The notes beneath the pieces were generated by a model, which did not search any database, was not told the origin of the DNA, and worked only from the letters and a program-made list of their open reading frames with translations. This document shows, piece after piece, positions 53,869 through 63,577 of a DNA stretch of 64,000 nt. The translations under genes and the position numbers were made by a program. The DNA is from Croceivirga sp. (lineage in GTDB: Bacteria; Bacteroidota; Bacteroidia; Flavobacteriales; Flavobacteriaceae): assembly GCA_028284285.1 (NCBI GenBank), contig JANQSA010000051.1, positions 124,001-188,000 of the forward strand, given 5' to 3'. Position 1 is the stretch's first letter; each line of letters starts with the position of its first letter.

Positions 53869-53948
53869 AAATAAAGTTTTAATAAAGGTACAGCCTTGTC
53901 GCTTTACTGGCAGCCCTGGTTGAGCTAGTTTTCAACGATAATATGAAC

Positions 53949-53985
53949 AAAAAAAGCCGCACAGCAAAGGCGGCTTTTCTTTTTT
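53949..53985. terminator. Bidirectional intrinsic terminator
   Basis: AAAAGCCGC (53952-53960)...GCGGCTTTT (53970-53978) flanked by A and T runs. Lies after the minus-strand BNR protein (stop at 54000). Confidence 0.8.
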
Positions 53986-53999
53986 ACAATGGAGGGGCG

Positions 54000-56900
54000 C
54001 TATTTGCTCCCTAAAAATTCATCAAAAGACTTAAATTCCATCTCCTGCTTTTTGATGTATTTCTCTTTGATCTTCTTAAAGTCATTTTTAGCAGTCTCAA
54101 ATCGGCTGGATATTACTTTAAGATTATTCAGTTCGGCTTTTGTGGGCTTGTCATAACTAGAGGCCACTTTGCTATACAGGTTGGCCATATGTTCTCTGAG
54201 CTGAGGCTCAGCAGCACCTACATAGTTGTCGCCTGTAGTGATCACCAACGTTTCTTTTAAGGCGTTTAATTTAGCCACCGTTTTTTTATCTCCTTTGGAT
54301 TCTGCATGGCCCAAAATCTCATCCAATTCATAAACCAAATACGCCAATTCCTGTGTCATATCGTACAACTGCATGGTAGTGGCGTTTTTCATTTCACGAT
54401 CTGCTCCGGACAGGGGTGAGTTTTTGTCATAAATAAGGTTAAAGGAATGCTCATAGGTTTCTTTTCCTTTGGTCATTACCACCTTATAGGTTCCTTCCGG
54501 CACTTGCGGGGAAGTGAATCCTCCAAAACTAAAGGTCTTTCCTTTTGCTATTTTGGGCTGCTTCCGGGTGTAGTTCCAGGTGACAATGTTGATTCCCTTA
54601 GACTTTCCGGGACTAAGTTCGGCCACCTGGTTGCCCTCCATATCCTGCACCTCCATTGCCATTTTTCCGAAAGTATGCCGCTTTTTCAGGTAATACTTAA
54701 CTTGAACGTTTTTCGTTTTATTGGGACCTACAAATTGGGTTTCAGCACCAAAACTTCCTGAAAAAGAACTGGTTTCATCAATCACCGTATCCGGGGTATC
54801 AAAGAAATGTACGTTTTTGGCCAATATTTCATCATTAATGCTACGCAATGGAGAAATATCATCAATGATAATAACCCCACGGCCATGTGTACCCATCACG
54901 AGGTCGCTGGTTTGTTTTTGCAGATCAATAAAGTGCACGGCCACTGCAGGCATATTGTTGGTAAACTTCTTCCAGTTCTTACCGCCGTCCATGGTGATGT
55001 AAAGTCCAAACTCGGTGCCCAGGAATAACAAATCCGGATTCACATAATCCTCCTGAATGTTCCGGGTAAAGCCTACAACGTCATCCGTAATGATGTTTTC
55101 CCAGCTTTGTCCGAAATCCGTGGTTTTGTAAGCGTAAGGTTTCATATCGTTCATAGTGTGCCCGTCAAATACAGCATAGGCTGTTCCTTTGTCAAAAACA
55201 CTGGCTTCAATATGATAACACCATATATTTTTGGGCAGACCCGTGATATTCATTGAGGTATTGGTCCACGTTTTACCACCATCCTGGGTTACCTGCACAT
55301 TACCGTCATCTGTACCTACCCAAATAACGTTTTCATCCAATGACGACTCGGCAATGGTAAAAATAGTGGTGTGGTTTTCCGCACCGGAATTATCCATGGA
55401 AAGGCCACCGGAGTCCTCTTGATTTTGCTTGGCGGGGTCATTAGTGGTCAAATCCGGAGAAATGATTTCCCAGGTATCCCCCATGTCTTCGGATTTGTGC
55501 AAATACTGACTTCCCATATAGAACCTATCTGGTTGGTGGGTACTAATGGCCATTGGTGCATTCCAGTTCCAACGTAGTTTCTGATCTTCGCTGACAGGTA
55601 AGGGTTGTATGGTTTTGGATAGCATCCGGTCCACATCATAGCGCCATACATTCTCCGCGCCCTGCATCTCTGAATAGATTATATTTTTAGTAGGGTGTTT
55701 TAGTACCCGAAAACCGTCGCCATACCCTACAGCGTTCCAGTCCCGGGCTTGTACACCCCCCGGAGAAGAAGAAGGACCCCACCAGGAACCGTTGTCCTGA
55801 AGCCCTCCATATACATTGTAGGGCTCGGCATCGTCCACACTAATATGATAGAATTGGGACAAAGGAAGGTTTTCCACAATTTCCATCGTGGTTCCGCCAT
55901 CCCAGCTTCGGTAAACACCACCGTCGGTCCCTACAAACATAATGTCCGAATCCTTAATATGAAAAGCGATATCATGGATGTCCGAGTGCATATTACCCAG
56001 ATTTTTAAAGGTTTTTCCGCCATCACGGGAAATAGAGCCACTTAACCCACCTTTTACCACAACATCTTCATTTTTGGGATCTACTACGATCCGTGAAAAG
56101 TAAAAGGGACGTACCGTAATGCCAAAATCATTGTTCAACTGTTTCCAGGAGGCTCCTGCGTCATCGCTTCTATACAAGCCTTTGCGTTCATCTTTTTCAG
56201 CTTCTATAACCGTGTAAAGCACATTGGGTTTGGAGGGAGCCACGGCAATGGCTAACCGTCCCAATTTTCCTTCGGGAAAACCATTATGGATTTTATTCCA
56301 CGATTTTCCGCCATCTGTACTTTTGTACAACGCACTGTTGGGCCCACCGGATTCAAAGGACCACCCGGTCCTGCGAAATTCCCACATGGAAGCATACAAT
56401 ACGTTGGGATTGGTGGGGTCCATCGCCAAATCGGCACATCCGGTTTTAGGATTAACATACAACAGTTTTTCCCAGGTAGCACCGCCATCCTGAGATTTGT
56501 AAACGCCCCGTTCTTCGCTGTCACCCCATAGTGCACCAAGCACTCCTACATACACTTCTTGCGAATTTTCAGGGTTTACAATAATGTTGGCAATACGTTC
56601 GGAATTCTCCAATCCTATCTTGGTCCAATTCGCTCCGCCATCAGTAGATTTGTAAAGACCGTCCCCAATGGAAACACTGTTTCTTGTCCAGGTTTCCCCG
56701 GTACCTACATAAATAGTTTTATCCGGATCATTTGGGTCCAGGGTTACCGCACCGATGGATTGGCAATAATCATCAAAAATGGGGTTGAACTTAGCTCCCC
56801 CATCATTGGATTTCCATACACCACCACCGGCCGTACCGGCGTAAATTATCCTACTGTTGGTAGGATGTACCTCCATGTCATTAATACGGCCACTCATAAG

Positions 56901-57029
56901 TGCAGGGCCAATATGTCGCGCCTTCAGATCTCCGAATAACGCTTTACCATCAATATTTTCCAGCGTTTGGGAAATCCCAAACGGCATGCCGGCAAACAAG
57001 AAAACCAGCAAAAAACCAAGTTTTTTCAT
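54000..57029 (-). CDS. BNR/VPS10-type repeat secreted protein
   Basis: 1009 residues from the Met at 57029 (MKKLGFLLVFLFAGMPFGISQ gives a signal peptide; the frame extends to 57074 without conservation). Many repeats of the Asp-box type: SxDGGxxW, e.g. YKSTDGGANWTKI, YKSQDGGATWEKL, YKSTDGGKSWNKI, RSWDGGTTMEI, VTQDGGKTWTN. They predict a ten-bladed propeller as in VPS10/sialidase-like glycosyl hydrolases. C-terminal helical region after residue 850. No active-site Asp-Glu pair of sialidases was identified. Upstream partner is the lipoprotein-sorting-like gene, separated by a terminator-like hairpin. Confidence 0.88.
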   Translation of the reverse strand: MKKLGFLLVFLFAGMPFGISQTLENIDGKALFGDLKARHIGPALMSGRINDMEVHPTNSRIIYAGTAGGGVWKSNDGGAKFNPIFDDYCQSIGAVTLDPNDPDKTIYVGTGETWTRNSVSIGDGLYKSTDGGANWTKIGLENSERIANIIVNPENSQEVYVGVLGALWGDSEERGVYKSQDGGATWEKLLYVNPKTGCADLAMDPTNPNVLYASMWEFRRTGWSFESGGPNSALYKSTDGGKSWNKIHNGFPEGKLGRLAIAVAPSKPNVLYTVIEAEKDERKGLYRSDDAGASWKQLNNDFGITVRPFYFSRIVVDPKNEDVVVKGGLSGSISRDGGKTFKNLGNMHSDIHDIAFHIKDSDIMFVGTDGGVYRSWDGGTTMEIVENLPLSQFYHISVDDAEPYNVYGGLQDNGSWWGPSSSPGGVQARDWNAVGYGDGFRVLKHPTKNIIYSEMQGAENVWRYDVDRMLSKTIQPLPVSEDQKLRWNWNAPMAISTHQPDRFYMGSQYLHKSEDMGDTWEIISPDLTTNDPAKQNQEDSGGLSMDNSGAENHTTIFTIAESSLDENVIWVGTDDGNVQVTQDGGKTWTNTSMNITGLPKNIWCYHIEASVFDKGTAYAVFDGHTMNDMKPYAYKTTDFGQSWENIITDDVVGFTRNIQEDYVNPDLLFLGTEFGLYITMDGGKNWKKFTNNMPAVAVHFIDLQKQTSDLVMGTHGRGVIIIDDISPLRSINDEILAKNVHFFDTPDTVIDETSSFSGSFGAETQFVGPNKTKNVQVKYYLKKRHTFGKMAMEVQDMEGNQVAELSPGKSKGINIVTWNYTRKQPKIAKGKTFSFGGFTSPQVPEGTYKVVMTKGKETYEHSFNLIYDKNSPLSGADREMKNATTMQLYDMTQELAYLVYELDEILGHAESKGDKKTVAKLNALKETLVITTGDNYVGAAEPQLREHMANLYSKVASSYDKPTKAELNNLKVISSRFETAKNDFKKIKEKYIKKQEMEFKSFDEFLGSK

Positions 57030-57041
57030 CGTTAGCAGTTT

Positions 57042-57065
57042 AAAAAAAGGCCCGGAAAGGGCCTT
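57042..57065 (-). terminator. Intrinsic terminator between two minus-strand genes
   Basis: On the minus strand AAGGCCC-TTTCC-GGGCCTT followed by seven T's. It lies between the stop of the 57074 gene and the start of the BNR gene, so they may be separate units or the BNR gene is partly attenuated. Confidence 0.8.
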
Positions 57066-57073
57066 ATCATTCA

Positions 57074-57838
57074 TTATTTTTCTTCTGTAATCTCTTCCGG
57101 AAACGCAAACGCGCCCTCTTCCACAGCAGGATTCAGTTCAACATTATCCATGTTCATGGTCCATAGCGGATTACCATTAATGTATTGCGTAGTGGAAAAA
57201 GCAAAGTAAAGCCCGTTGGCTTCCTGGTAATCACTCATGGTAGTTTTTGACGTTTGTCCTTTTCCCTGACCGGACATTATCTCTGATTCAACGGCGAGAG
57301 GTACAAAATTCTCGGTGTCAAAGTAGTAGAAGGAAATATCATCTTTTTCTACACCGTCAACTGTAACCGGTTCTTTAATCAACTTTATCTTGAAGGTCTC
57401 CGTACCATCAATGGTTTCCTTACCGATCAACTCCACCGTGTAGCCTTTGTCTTTGTAATTTAAAAAGGCATCCGGGAAATCATTGGCATTCAATTTAAAA
57501 TTAGCGGTCTGCTCCGCATCGGCCTTCTCCGCTTTCATGGTCATAAAATTGGTGTTCCATAAAGTCTCGCCGTCATAAACCCCTTGCTTAATCTCTTTCC
57601 CCTGAAAAACAAAAGAAGACATTTGTCTTCCATCTTTTAACTGTAAAATATTAATTGGGAATTCCATACCCTGTTGACTGACCTTTCCGCTGATCTTTAA
57701 TCCCTCCAGGTTTTGCCAATTTTCCATTCCCCCGGTGTTTTCAAAATAGTTGGCTAAGATTTCATCTGCCGTTTGGGCTTGAATTGGGACTGCCATGACA
57801 AAAAGCAGAAGAGCAATACAGGTTTTTAGTGTTTTCAT
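57074..57838 (-). CDS. Outer-membrane lipoprotein-sorting-like (LolA fold) protein
   Basis: 254 residues: signal peptide MKTLKTCIALLLFVMAVPIQAQ, then a LolA/LolB-like half-barrel (TADEILANYFENTGGMENWQNLEGLKISGKVSQQGMEF, FYYFDTENFVPLAVESEI). Typical of exported proteins labelled outer membrane lipoprotein-sorting protein in Bacteroidota; role as a true LolA is doubtful. It has no Cys lipid anchor. Confidence 0.8.
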   Translation of the reverse strand: MKTLKTCIALLLFVMAVPIQAQTADEILANYFENTGGMENWQNLEGLKISGKVSQQGMEFPINILQLKDGRQMSSFVFQGKEIKQGVYDGETLWNTNFMTMKAEKADAEQTANFKLNANDFPDAFLNYKDKGYTVELIGKETIDGTETFKIKLIKEPVTVDGVEKDDISFYYFDTENFVPLAVESEIMSGQGKGQTSKTTMSDYQEANGLYFAFSTTQYINGNPLWTMNMDNVELNPAVEEGAFAFPEEITEEK

Positions 57839-57991
57839 GTTGTATAATTTTTATTTGAATTAACCGTAAGTATTAAAAGTAGGTAAAATGTTACAACCCA
57901 ATTGGATATTTGTCATTTTTTTTGGCTTCATCCGGTTCTATAGAAATACATCTTCAATTGCTTATCTTTAACCCATAATCTTGGTAAGGCT

Positions 57992-58891
57992 ATGAAATTT
58001 GGTAAGGTAGACAATCCTGCTCTGATAGACTTTTCTCTCCCTGAGGATCACCCGGAAACGACCACAGTATTGTCCGGAGTAGCGCAATCGGAGCTTTTGA
58101 ATGTTTTTGTAGGTTGTGCAAAATGGAACAGGCAGGATTTAAAGAACTTTTATCCCAGGGGAACCAAAGATGAATTGGGGTATTATGCTACCCAGTTCAA
58201 TGCCATAGAGCTCAATGCCACATTTTACAGATTGTTTCCCCCGGAGCAGTTTTCAAAATGGTATGATAAAACCCCTGCCGGATTTAAGTTTTTTCCAAAG
58301 CTTTCTCAGGACATAAGTCATCTCAGGAGATTGAATGAAAAAGTGTATCCTTTTGTGGATGCCTACCTTGATGCCGCAAGTAATTTGAAGGAAAAATTGG
58401 GAACCCTCTTTTTACAGATGCATAACAATTTTGGCCCTAAAAACTGGGATAGGGTAGTGCGATTTATAGAATATTGGCCCAAGGAGTTCAGATTAGCTGT
58501 TGAATTCCGACACACCGACTGGTTTAACGATGAAAAAGTGGCTAACGAACTGTCTCATCTTCTGGAAGAAAATGACATCGCCAACGTCCTGGTAGATACT
58601 GCCGGACGAAGGGATTTACTTCATATGCGTTTGACAAACAATGAAGCTTTTATACGGTACGTAGGGGCTAATCACGCTTCCGATTATCCTCGCCTGGACG
58701 AATGGGTAGCACGGATACATCAATGGGTGGGTTCAGGACTTTCTCATGTTCATTTTTTTGTGCATCAAAACCTGGAGGTTGAATCTCCTTTGCTTTCCGC
58801 ATATTTCATTAAAAAATTGAATGCCGCATTGAACACACAATTACCGATACCCAAAACACTGGAGCGTATCCAAAAAGACCTTTTTCAATAA
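57992..58891 (+). CDS. DUF72-family protein
   Basis: 299 residues. TIM-barrel DUF72 signature: VFVGCAKWNRQDLKNFYP, FNAIELNATFYRLFPPEQFSKWYDKTP, LAVEFRHTDWF, and VHFFVHQNLEVESPLLS. Function unknown. Convergent with the PSD-like gene, overlapping by 7 bp. Confidence 0.9.
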   Translation: MKFGKVDNPALIDFSLPEDHPETTTVLSGVAQSELLNVFVGCAKWNRQDLKNFYPRGTKDELGYYATQFNAIELNATFYRLFPPEQFSKWYDKTPAGFKFFPKLSQDISHLRRLNEKVYPFVDAYLDAASNLKEKLGTLFLQMHNNFGPKNWDRVVRFIEYWPKEFRLAVEFRHTDWFNDEKVANELSHLLEENDIANVLVDTAGRRDLLHMRLTNNEAFIRYVGANHASDYPRLDEWVARIHQWVGSGLSHVHFFVHQNLEVESPLLSAYFIKKLNAALNTQLPIPKTLERIQKDLFQ

Positions 58892-59736
58892 CTCATTCCC
58901 ACTTCAACAAAAGTATTTTTTATGTGAAATCTGGGGGGGATAGGTGCTGCCATACAGCAGGTAGATCCCAGATAAAACAACCCTAGTTGGTGCAACTTTT
59001 CAATTTTGCTGCCTACCCTAACTTTAGGATGTAATTCAATGGTACCCACCGCTGGTCCCCCAACAATAGATAAATACCATGTTTTACCCTGTTTGTCTGT
59101 GATATCTATATTATATCTCTCGTTCCTAAAGGCAGGCAAGGAAGGATTTTGTTTGTAAATCCAGGGCCGCAAGACCACTAAATCTCCCGGGATATGCTGT
59201 ATTCTGGTAATTGTCCCGTCAATAGGAGCATGGATCCTGTGATAATTTTTGTTGTGCAAAAAAACGTTGGTAAACGAATAATCAGAAGGGATTTCATCCT
59301 CTTCTAATCCAAATACCGTGTGTATCGACCGGCGGTCACTTTTGATCCGGGCGGCAACAAGTTCAGATATCTTGCCTTCCTCACAAAGCAGCCCCTCACA
59401 GGGCCAAACCCATGGACTTGAATTCTCGGGACGTTCCTTAAATTCCCGAATAAAAAAATCCTGAAAGCTTTCAAAACCATACTTACCGGCCGGAGGATTA
59501 AATTTGGTTAAATAGTACCGGTCTGAATAATTCAAAAACAAATACGGTTTTATAAGATGCTTCGAAAATCTGGTGTTGTAAAAGGAGGAATACCAGGCTG
59601 AAATTCTTTTCTGCCATGGGCTCGGAATGTTGCCCCAAACTCTAACCGACAAAAATCGATAACAATAGGCCCTCCATCTCGGAACTCTGAATACCCTGAA
59701 GGCAGGATCAAAGTTAAAAGTTGCTGACGTGTCCAT
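58885..59736 (-). CDS. Phosphatidylserine decarboxylase-like protein
   Basis: About 283 residues from ATG 59736; the frame starts at a TTG 33 bp further on. FESFQDFFIREFKERP, the VWPCEGLLCEEGKI segment, HRIHAPIDGTI and the autocleavage site LGST in LFYLGSTCCMAAP are the PSD signatures: the Ser would become the pyruvoyl prosthetic group. The last ten residues differ from typical PSD, and CC follows the cleavage site. Longer N-terminus than the short Bacteroidota PSD. Confidence 0.85.
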   Translation of the reverse strand: MDTSATFNFDPAFRVFRVPRWRAYCYRFLSVRVWGNIPSPWQKRISAWYSSFYNTRFSKHLIKPYLFLNYSDRYYLTKFNPPAGKYGFESFQDFFIREFKERPENSSPWVWPCEGLLCEEGKISELVAARIKSDRRSIHTVFGLEEDEIPSDYSFTNVFLHNKNYHRIHAPIDGTITRIQHIPGDLVVLRPWIYKQNPSLPAFRNERYNIDITDKQGKTWYLSIVGGPAVGTIELHPKVRVGSKIEKLHQLGLFYLGSTCCMAAPIPPRFHIKNTFVEVGMSY

Positions 59737-59896
59737 TTTTGATGATGTTTGATGAATTGTTCCCTTCAAGTTATTTTATTGCTAACAGCTTCACCAATTA
59801 ATTAAGAAAACTTTATTCCAGGGTTAACAAATTTTAGAGAATGTGAATTTTCCATTGCGTTGCGACCTAAAGGGACAAGGCTTTAATTATTATCTC

Positions 59897-59904
59897 TAAT
59901 TTTG
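59897..59904 (+). promoter_or_regulatory. Candidate -7 box before the thioesterase gene
   Basis: TAATTTTG fits TAnnTTTG and lies 17 bp before the ATG at 59922. No TTG at the usual -33 position was seen. Confidence 0.4.
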
Positions 59905-59921
59905 AATTGTAATACGGTTGT

Positions 59922-60329
59922 ATGAAATATCAAACTCGAAAATGGGTAAAACCGGAAGATCTCAATGCCAACGGAACCTTATTTGCCGGCAGGGTTTTAG
60001 CATGGTTGGATGAGCAAGCGGTTATTTATGGCATAATTCAGTTGGAGAACAAACGGGTGGTGACAAAATACATGTCGGAGGTTAACTTTATGAGTACTGC
60101 CGTTCAAGGTGATATTATAGAAATCGGCATAGCCGTTGCCAAATTTGGAAAAAGTTCGCTGACCCTGAATTGCGAAGTCCGTAATAAAATGACCCACGAG
60201 ACTATCCTGACTGTGGACAATATTATACTGGTAAACTTAGACGAAAAGGGAAAACCTGCCCCTCATGGCAAGACCAAAGTAGAGTATGTAAAAGACCGAC
60301 TGGAAAAACAGACGAGTCAACTCCCCTGA
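59922..60329 (+). CDS. Acyl-CoA thioesterase (hot-dog fold)
   Basis: 135 residues. YciA/BACH-type hot-dog: KWVKPEDLNANGTLFAGRVLAWLDEQAVI with the Asn/Asp pair, then VTKYMSEVNFMSTAVQGDIIEI. Hydrolyses acyl-CoAs; chain preference is unknown. Single gene. The 279 bp to the next gene hold nothing recognisable. Confidence 0.88.
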   Translation: MKYQTRKWVKPEDLNANGTLFAGRVLAWLDEQAVIYGIIQLENKRVVTKYMSEVNFMSTAVQGDIIEIGIAVAKFGKSSLTLNCEVRNKMTHETILTVDNIILVNLDEKGKPAPHGKTKVEYVKDRLEKQTSQLP

Positions 60330-60608
60330 ATTTATTTTGCAACCACCTGAACGGCATCTAAAAATCCCTAAGAGACGGCCTCCCCATGATCAAGTGAAAC
60401 AGGACGATACTCCTACAATTCTTTGAAGTTTTTTTTCAGAAGTAGTACAGGTCAGGAAAAGGGAAGAAAGTAAAAAAGACAACTTTTTACAATATGTTGT
60501 TATGGCATACCTACAAATAAAGCATTTTGACAACAAAAAACCGCTTTTAGAGAACATTTAGTTGTAAACCCCTATTGAAATAAGGAGTTTAAGGGTATCG
60601 TAACCAGA

Positions 60609-62369
60609 TTGCAAGTTCTCTTTTGCAATCTTCTGATAACACACGAATTGGATACTCGAGAATTACTACAACACCTGGAAAAGTTAGAAAGCGGACTGGA
60701 TGACTTCTCCTTTACGGAATTGAAAACCGCAGAAGCCTCCCAACTTAAAAAATCCTTCGAATCTTTTAAAAACGGACTGGAAGAAAAGGTATTTGGGATA
60801 CCTAATACGATCCCTACGGAATACCGGGGAACTTTTAAGAAAACCTCATCTTCTTCTCCGGAAAGTCAACTCATTGCTAATGCTAGTCATGAGATACAGA
60901 CCCCTTTGAATGGTATTACAGGCTTGTTGGACCTGCTAAAAGAAACCTCGTTAAATCAGGAACAGTTGGAATTGGTAAAAGCTATGGACGCCGCCTCCAA
61001 CAATCTTATAGAACGTATTCATGAGATTCTTGAATTTTCAAGACTGGCTTCCGGTCAGGAAAAGTTTGAAAAAGTAGCATTCCATCCTTCCAATTTGGTA
61101 GAGGAGATAGCATTTTTGTGCAAAACCCTAATCCATCAAAAAGCAGTAAAACTTTTTGTGGACTATGATGAAAACATCCCAAAATCACTGATAGGAGATC
61201 CTGCCAGGCTTTCCCAGGTCTTACTAAATCTTATCGGAAATGCCATAAAATTTGTGGATAAGGGAGAAATCCGATTGGAGGTAAACCTAAAAGAAGAGAA
61301 AAGCAAGCGTGTCTTTTTGGAGTTTGTTATATCCGATACCGGAAGGGGTATCACTAATGATCAACTGAAACATATTTTTGAGGGGTATAGGCGGCCCACA
61401 CCTACAACAAAACCGGAGTATGAAGGGTTTGACCTCGGCCTCAGTATTGTAAAGGAAATTGTAGAGAAACAGCAGGGGTGTATCGCCGTTTCCAGCACCC
61501 TGGGTGCAGGAACCACCTTTAAGGTGGTGCTTCCTTTTGATAAATCAACTTTTTCACAGGCCAATCAAAAACCTAAACACGACATCACCGTTACAAATGG
61601 AATTGCAGGGGCCAAAATTCTTGTTCTGGAAGATGATCCCATAACAAAGCGACTCATAAAGTCTCAATTGGCCATGTGGGGTTGTACCAGCTACATAACG
61701 GATAATGCGTTATCCGGGTTTCAATATCTTGAAAATCAAAATGTTGATTTGGTGCTACTGGATATGCGATTACCGGGATGGGATGGGATACAAATCGCGA
61801 AAAGAATTCGGGAAAATCCTGCTACCTCAGATTTACCCGTTATTGCGCTTTCCGCGGACATTAGGCTTTTTGAAACGAAAAACCCTCATTCGACGGGGAT
61901 AGACGATTTTATTTTAAAGCCTTACCGTTCAGAGGAGCTTGCAAAAAAAATAGACAAGAACCTAAACAATCAAAACAAAAACGTCATTCACCCAGGGTCT
62001 CAAAAACAAACGCCTGCTGCATTAGTCAATCTGAGACCTTTGTTTAAGGAATGCCTGGAACAAACGCCGCTTTTAGAGGAATTTTTACGTTTGTTTGAGC
62101 AAAGCATCCTGGAGTTTATCGGAAAAACAAAAATGCATCTCCAAAATGGAAACCGGGAGGGGGTAGGTTTTACTACCTACAAAATTACTTCTTCATTAAA
62201 AATGCTCCGGGCACATACGCTCTTAAACATCTGTGATCAATTGAACACCGGGAGCAGGGAAAACTCAGAAGTTACGGCGCTTAATGTACTTTATGAGGCT
62301 TTCGTGCAGGAATATGTTCGGGTTGAAAGTGCGATACAATGTGAAATGCATCGAATTAAAAACGAATAG
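60609..62369 (+). CDS. Hybrid histidine kinase with degenerate Hpt region
   Basis: 586 residues; no ATG, TTG starts at 60609 or 60648 (MDTRELLQHLEKLES). Phospho-acceptor His94 (NASHEIQTPLNG), ATPase N-box LLNLIGNAIKF, G1 DTGRGI, G2 GFDLGLSIVK. Receiver domain from about 335: acidic LVLEDDP, phospho-Asp in LVLLDMRLPG, Lys in LKP. C-terminal 90 residues read like a phosphotransfer domain, but the site FTTYKITSSLKMLRA has Tyr where His is normal. No sensor domain or membrane segment at the N-terminus, so it is cytoplasmic. A gene of unknown function follows 4 bp later. Confidence 0.92.
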   Translation: MQVLFCNLLITHELDTRELLQHLEKLESGLDDFSFTELKTAEASQLKKSFESFKNGLEEKVFGIPNTIPTEYRGTFKKTSSSSPESQLIANASHEIQTPLNGITGLLDLLKETSLNQEQLELVKAMDAASNNLIERIHEILEFSRLASGQEKFEKVAFHPSNLVEEIAFLCKTLIHQKAVKLFVDYDENIPKSLIGDPARLSQVLLNLIGNAIKFVDKGEIRLEVNLKEEKSKRVFLEFVISDTGRGITNDQLKHIFEGYRRPTPTTKPEYEGFDLGLSIVKEIVEKQQGCIAVSSTLGAGTTFKVVLPFDKSTFSQANQKPKHDITVTNGIAGAKILVLEDDPITKRLIKSQLAMWGCTSYITDNALSGFQYLENQNVDLVLLDMRLPGWDGIQIAKRIRENPATSDLPVIALSADIRLFETKNPHSTGIDDFILKPYRSEELAKKIDKNLNNQNKNVIHPGSQKQTPAALVNLRPLFKECLEQTPLLEEFLRLFEQSILEFIGKTKMHLQNGNREGVGFTTYKITSSLKMLRAHTLLNICDQLNTGSRENSEVTALNVLYEAFVQEYVRVESAIQCEMHRIKNE

Positions 62370-62373
62370 ACTT

Positions 62374-63201
62374 ATGTACCCTTCTAAATGGTTAGCTAGC
62401 TTCTACAGAGAAATTAAAAGGTATTTCCGTATTGATCCCGAAACCATTTTAGCTGCCAAGCATACCGCAGCAGGAAATGATTCCCAGGCAAATAAGACGG
62501 TTATAGTTCCTGGTTTTAAGGGCAATACACTAGGGAAAACGACGTATTGGGAAGACAGGTACTATAGCATGTCTCAAAATGAAAAGGAACAACTGCTCAA
62601 TACCTTTAAATGTCAAAAGAACGCCCTTAGCGCTGAGGAAAGCGAATTAATGGAGTGTATTGCGGAAAAGGAGAAAGACTCGGAATTACGATACCGCGCT
62701 TTTACGATATTACAGGCACAAACACAATTCAAAAAAGAAGAAACTTCGCCTACGGTTGAAGAGCATACCGGAACCACGGAACTTCCTCTTTTTACGCATA
62801 GTGTTTTTTATCCCCTATACGAGTACGCCTCTGATCTTGATTCAAGATTGATCCTGCTAACGGAAGCTGCGGAAATAGGGGACCACAAAGAACTCCCTTT
62901 CTTAGAAAAGATGGTAACCGAGAAAAACCGGCTAATCAGGGAAAAAGCGATATGGGCCAAAAAGATCGTTGAAGAACGATTACAAGAACCTAATGTTTCG
63001 AAAGATTTTTATGATACCTCCCCGGAACGCTCTGATACAGCAGCAACCGGTAAAAATGATGATCCCAGATTGCCTCTGGAATTGCTATTTCTCTACGAGG
63101 AAACCGGAATTTTACCGGCAAAAGAAGACCATCAGGATATAGCCCTGTTTGATTTTGATCTGTCGGAGGCATTTGCCCCAAAACCCAAACTTCCCCGCTA
63201 A
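62374..63201 (+). CDS. HEAT-repeat-like protein downstream of the kinase
   Basis: 275 residues from ATG 62374 (the frame overlaps the kinase from 62284). N-terminal basic helix (MYPSKWLASFYREIKRYF), disordered linker, and helical pairs such as SRLILLTEAAEIGDHKELPFLEKMV and NRLIREKAIWAKKIVEERL, like HEAT/armadillo repeats. Acidic C-terminal tail (IALFDFDLSEAFAPKP). Gap of 4 bp to the kinase points to a partner or adaptor in the same signalling unit. No named family recognised. Confidence 0.78.
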   Translation: MYPSKWLASFYREIKRYFRIDPETILAAKHTAAGNDSQANKTVIVPGFKGNTLGKTTYWEDRYYSMSQNEKEQLLNTFKCQKNALSAEESELMECIAEKEKDSELRYRAFTILQAQTQFKKEETSPTVEEHTGTTELPLFTHSVFYPLYEYASDLDSRLILLTEAAEIGDHKELPFLEKMVTEKNRLIREKAIWAKKIVEERLQEPNVSKDFYDTSPERSDTAATGKNDDPRLPLELLFLYEETGILPAKEDHQDIALFDFDLSEAFAPKPKLPR

Positions 63202-63458
63202 AAAGAATGGGCTGCGGTTTTTTCGCAATCCTACTATTCCATACCATGTAAAGCCAGCAGGAACTCCCTTTTGATCCCGGCAACTTTTTTCGCGCTATAC
63301 TAGCTGGAATAAGAGATCAGCCCGGGTTTTAAAAAATTGCATAACGGTTTTTACAACATTTTTTTAACGGTTCACCACAAAATATTGTGTTACCATAATC
63401 TTTGGAATATGTTAGCGTTGTTCAATAAAGCACCCGAATTAAAACCTAATCTACCACT

Positions 63459-63557
63459 ATGTTATACGATACTTACGGAGAGGAATATCTTGCTTTTTTG
63501 CAGGAACTAAATGAAATCTTGAGTATGAACGAATTGGCAGAATTAGATTACTTATAA
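63459..63557 (+). CDS. 32-residue peptide with LNEIL motif (copy 1)
   Basis: ATG 63459 to TAA 63555: acidic peptide beginning MLYDTYGEEYLAFLQELNEIL and ending LAELDYL. It matches the next small frame in FL/FI-x-[ED]-LNEIL, 20 bp downstream. It looks amphipathic and could bind a protein partner. No leader, no membrane helix, no GG site. Confidence 0.6.
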   Translation: MLYDTYGEEYLAFLQELNEILSMNELAELDYL

Positions 63558-63577
63558 TCTGCCCTAACCTTTGAGCT

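Noticed and set aside
63396-63404. TAATCTTTG as promoter -7 box of the micro-peptides
   Set aside because: One base longer than TAnnTTTG and the only TTG upstream is too close for a -33 element; not strong enough to list.
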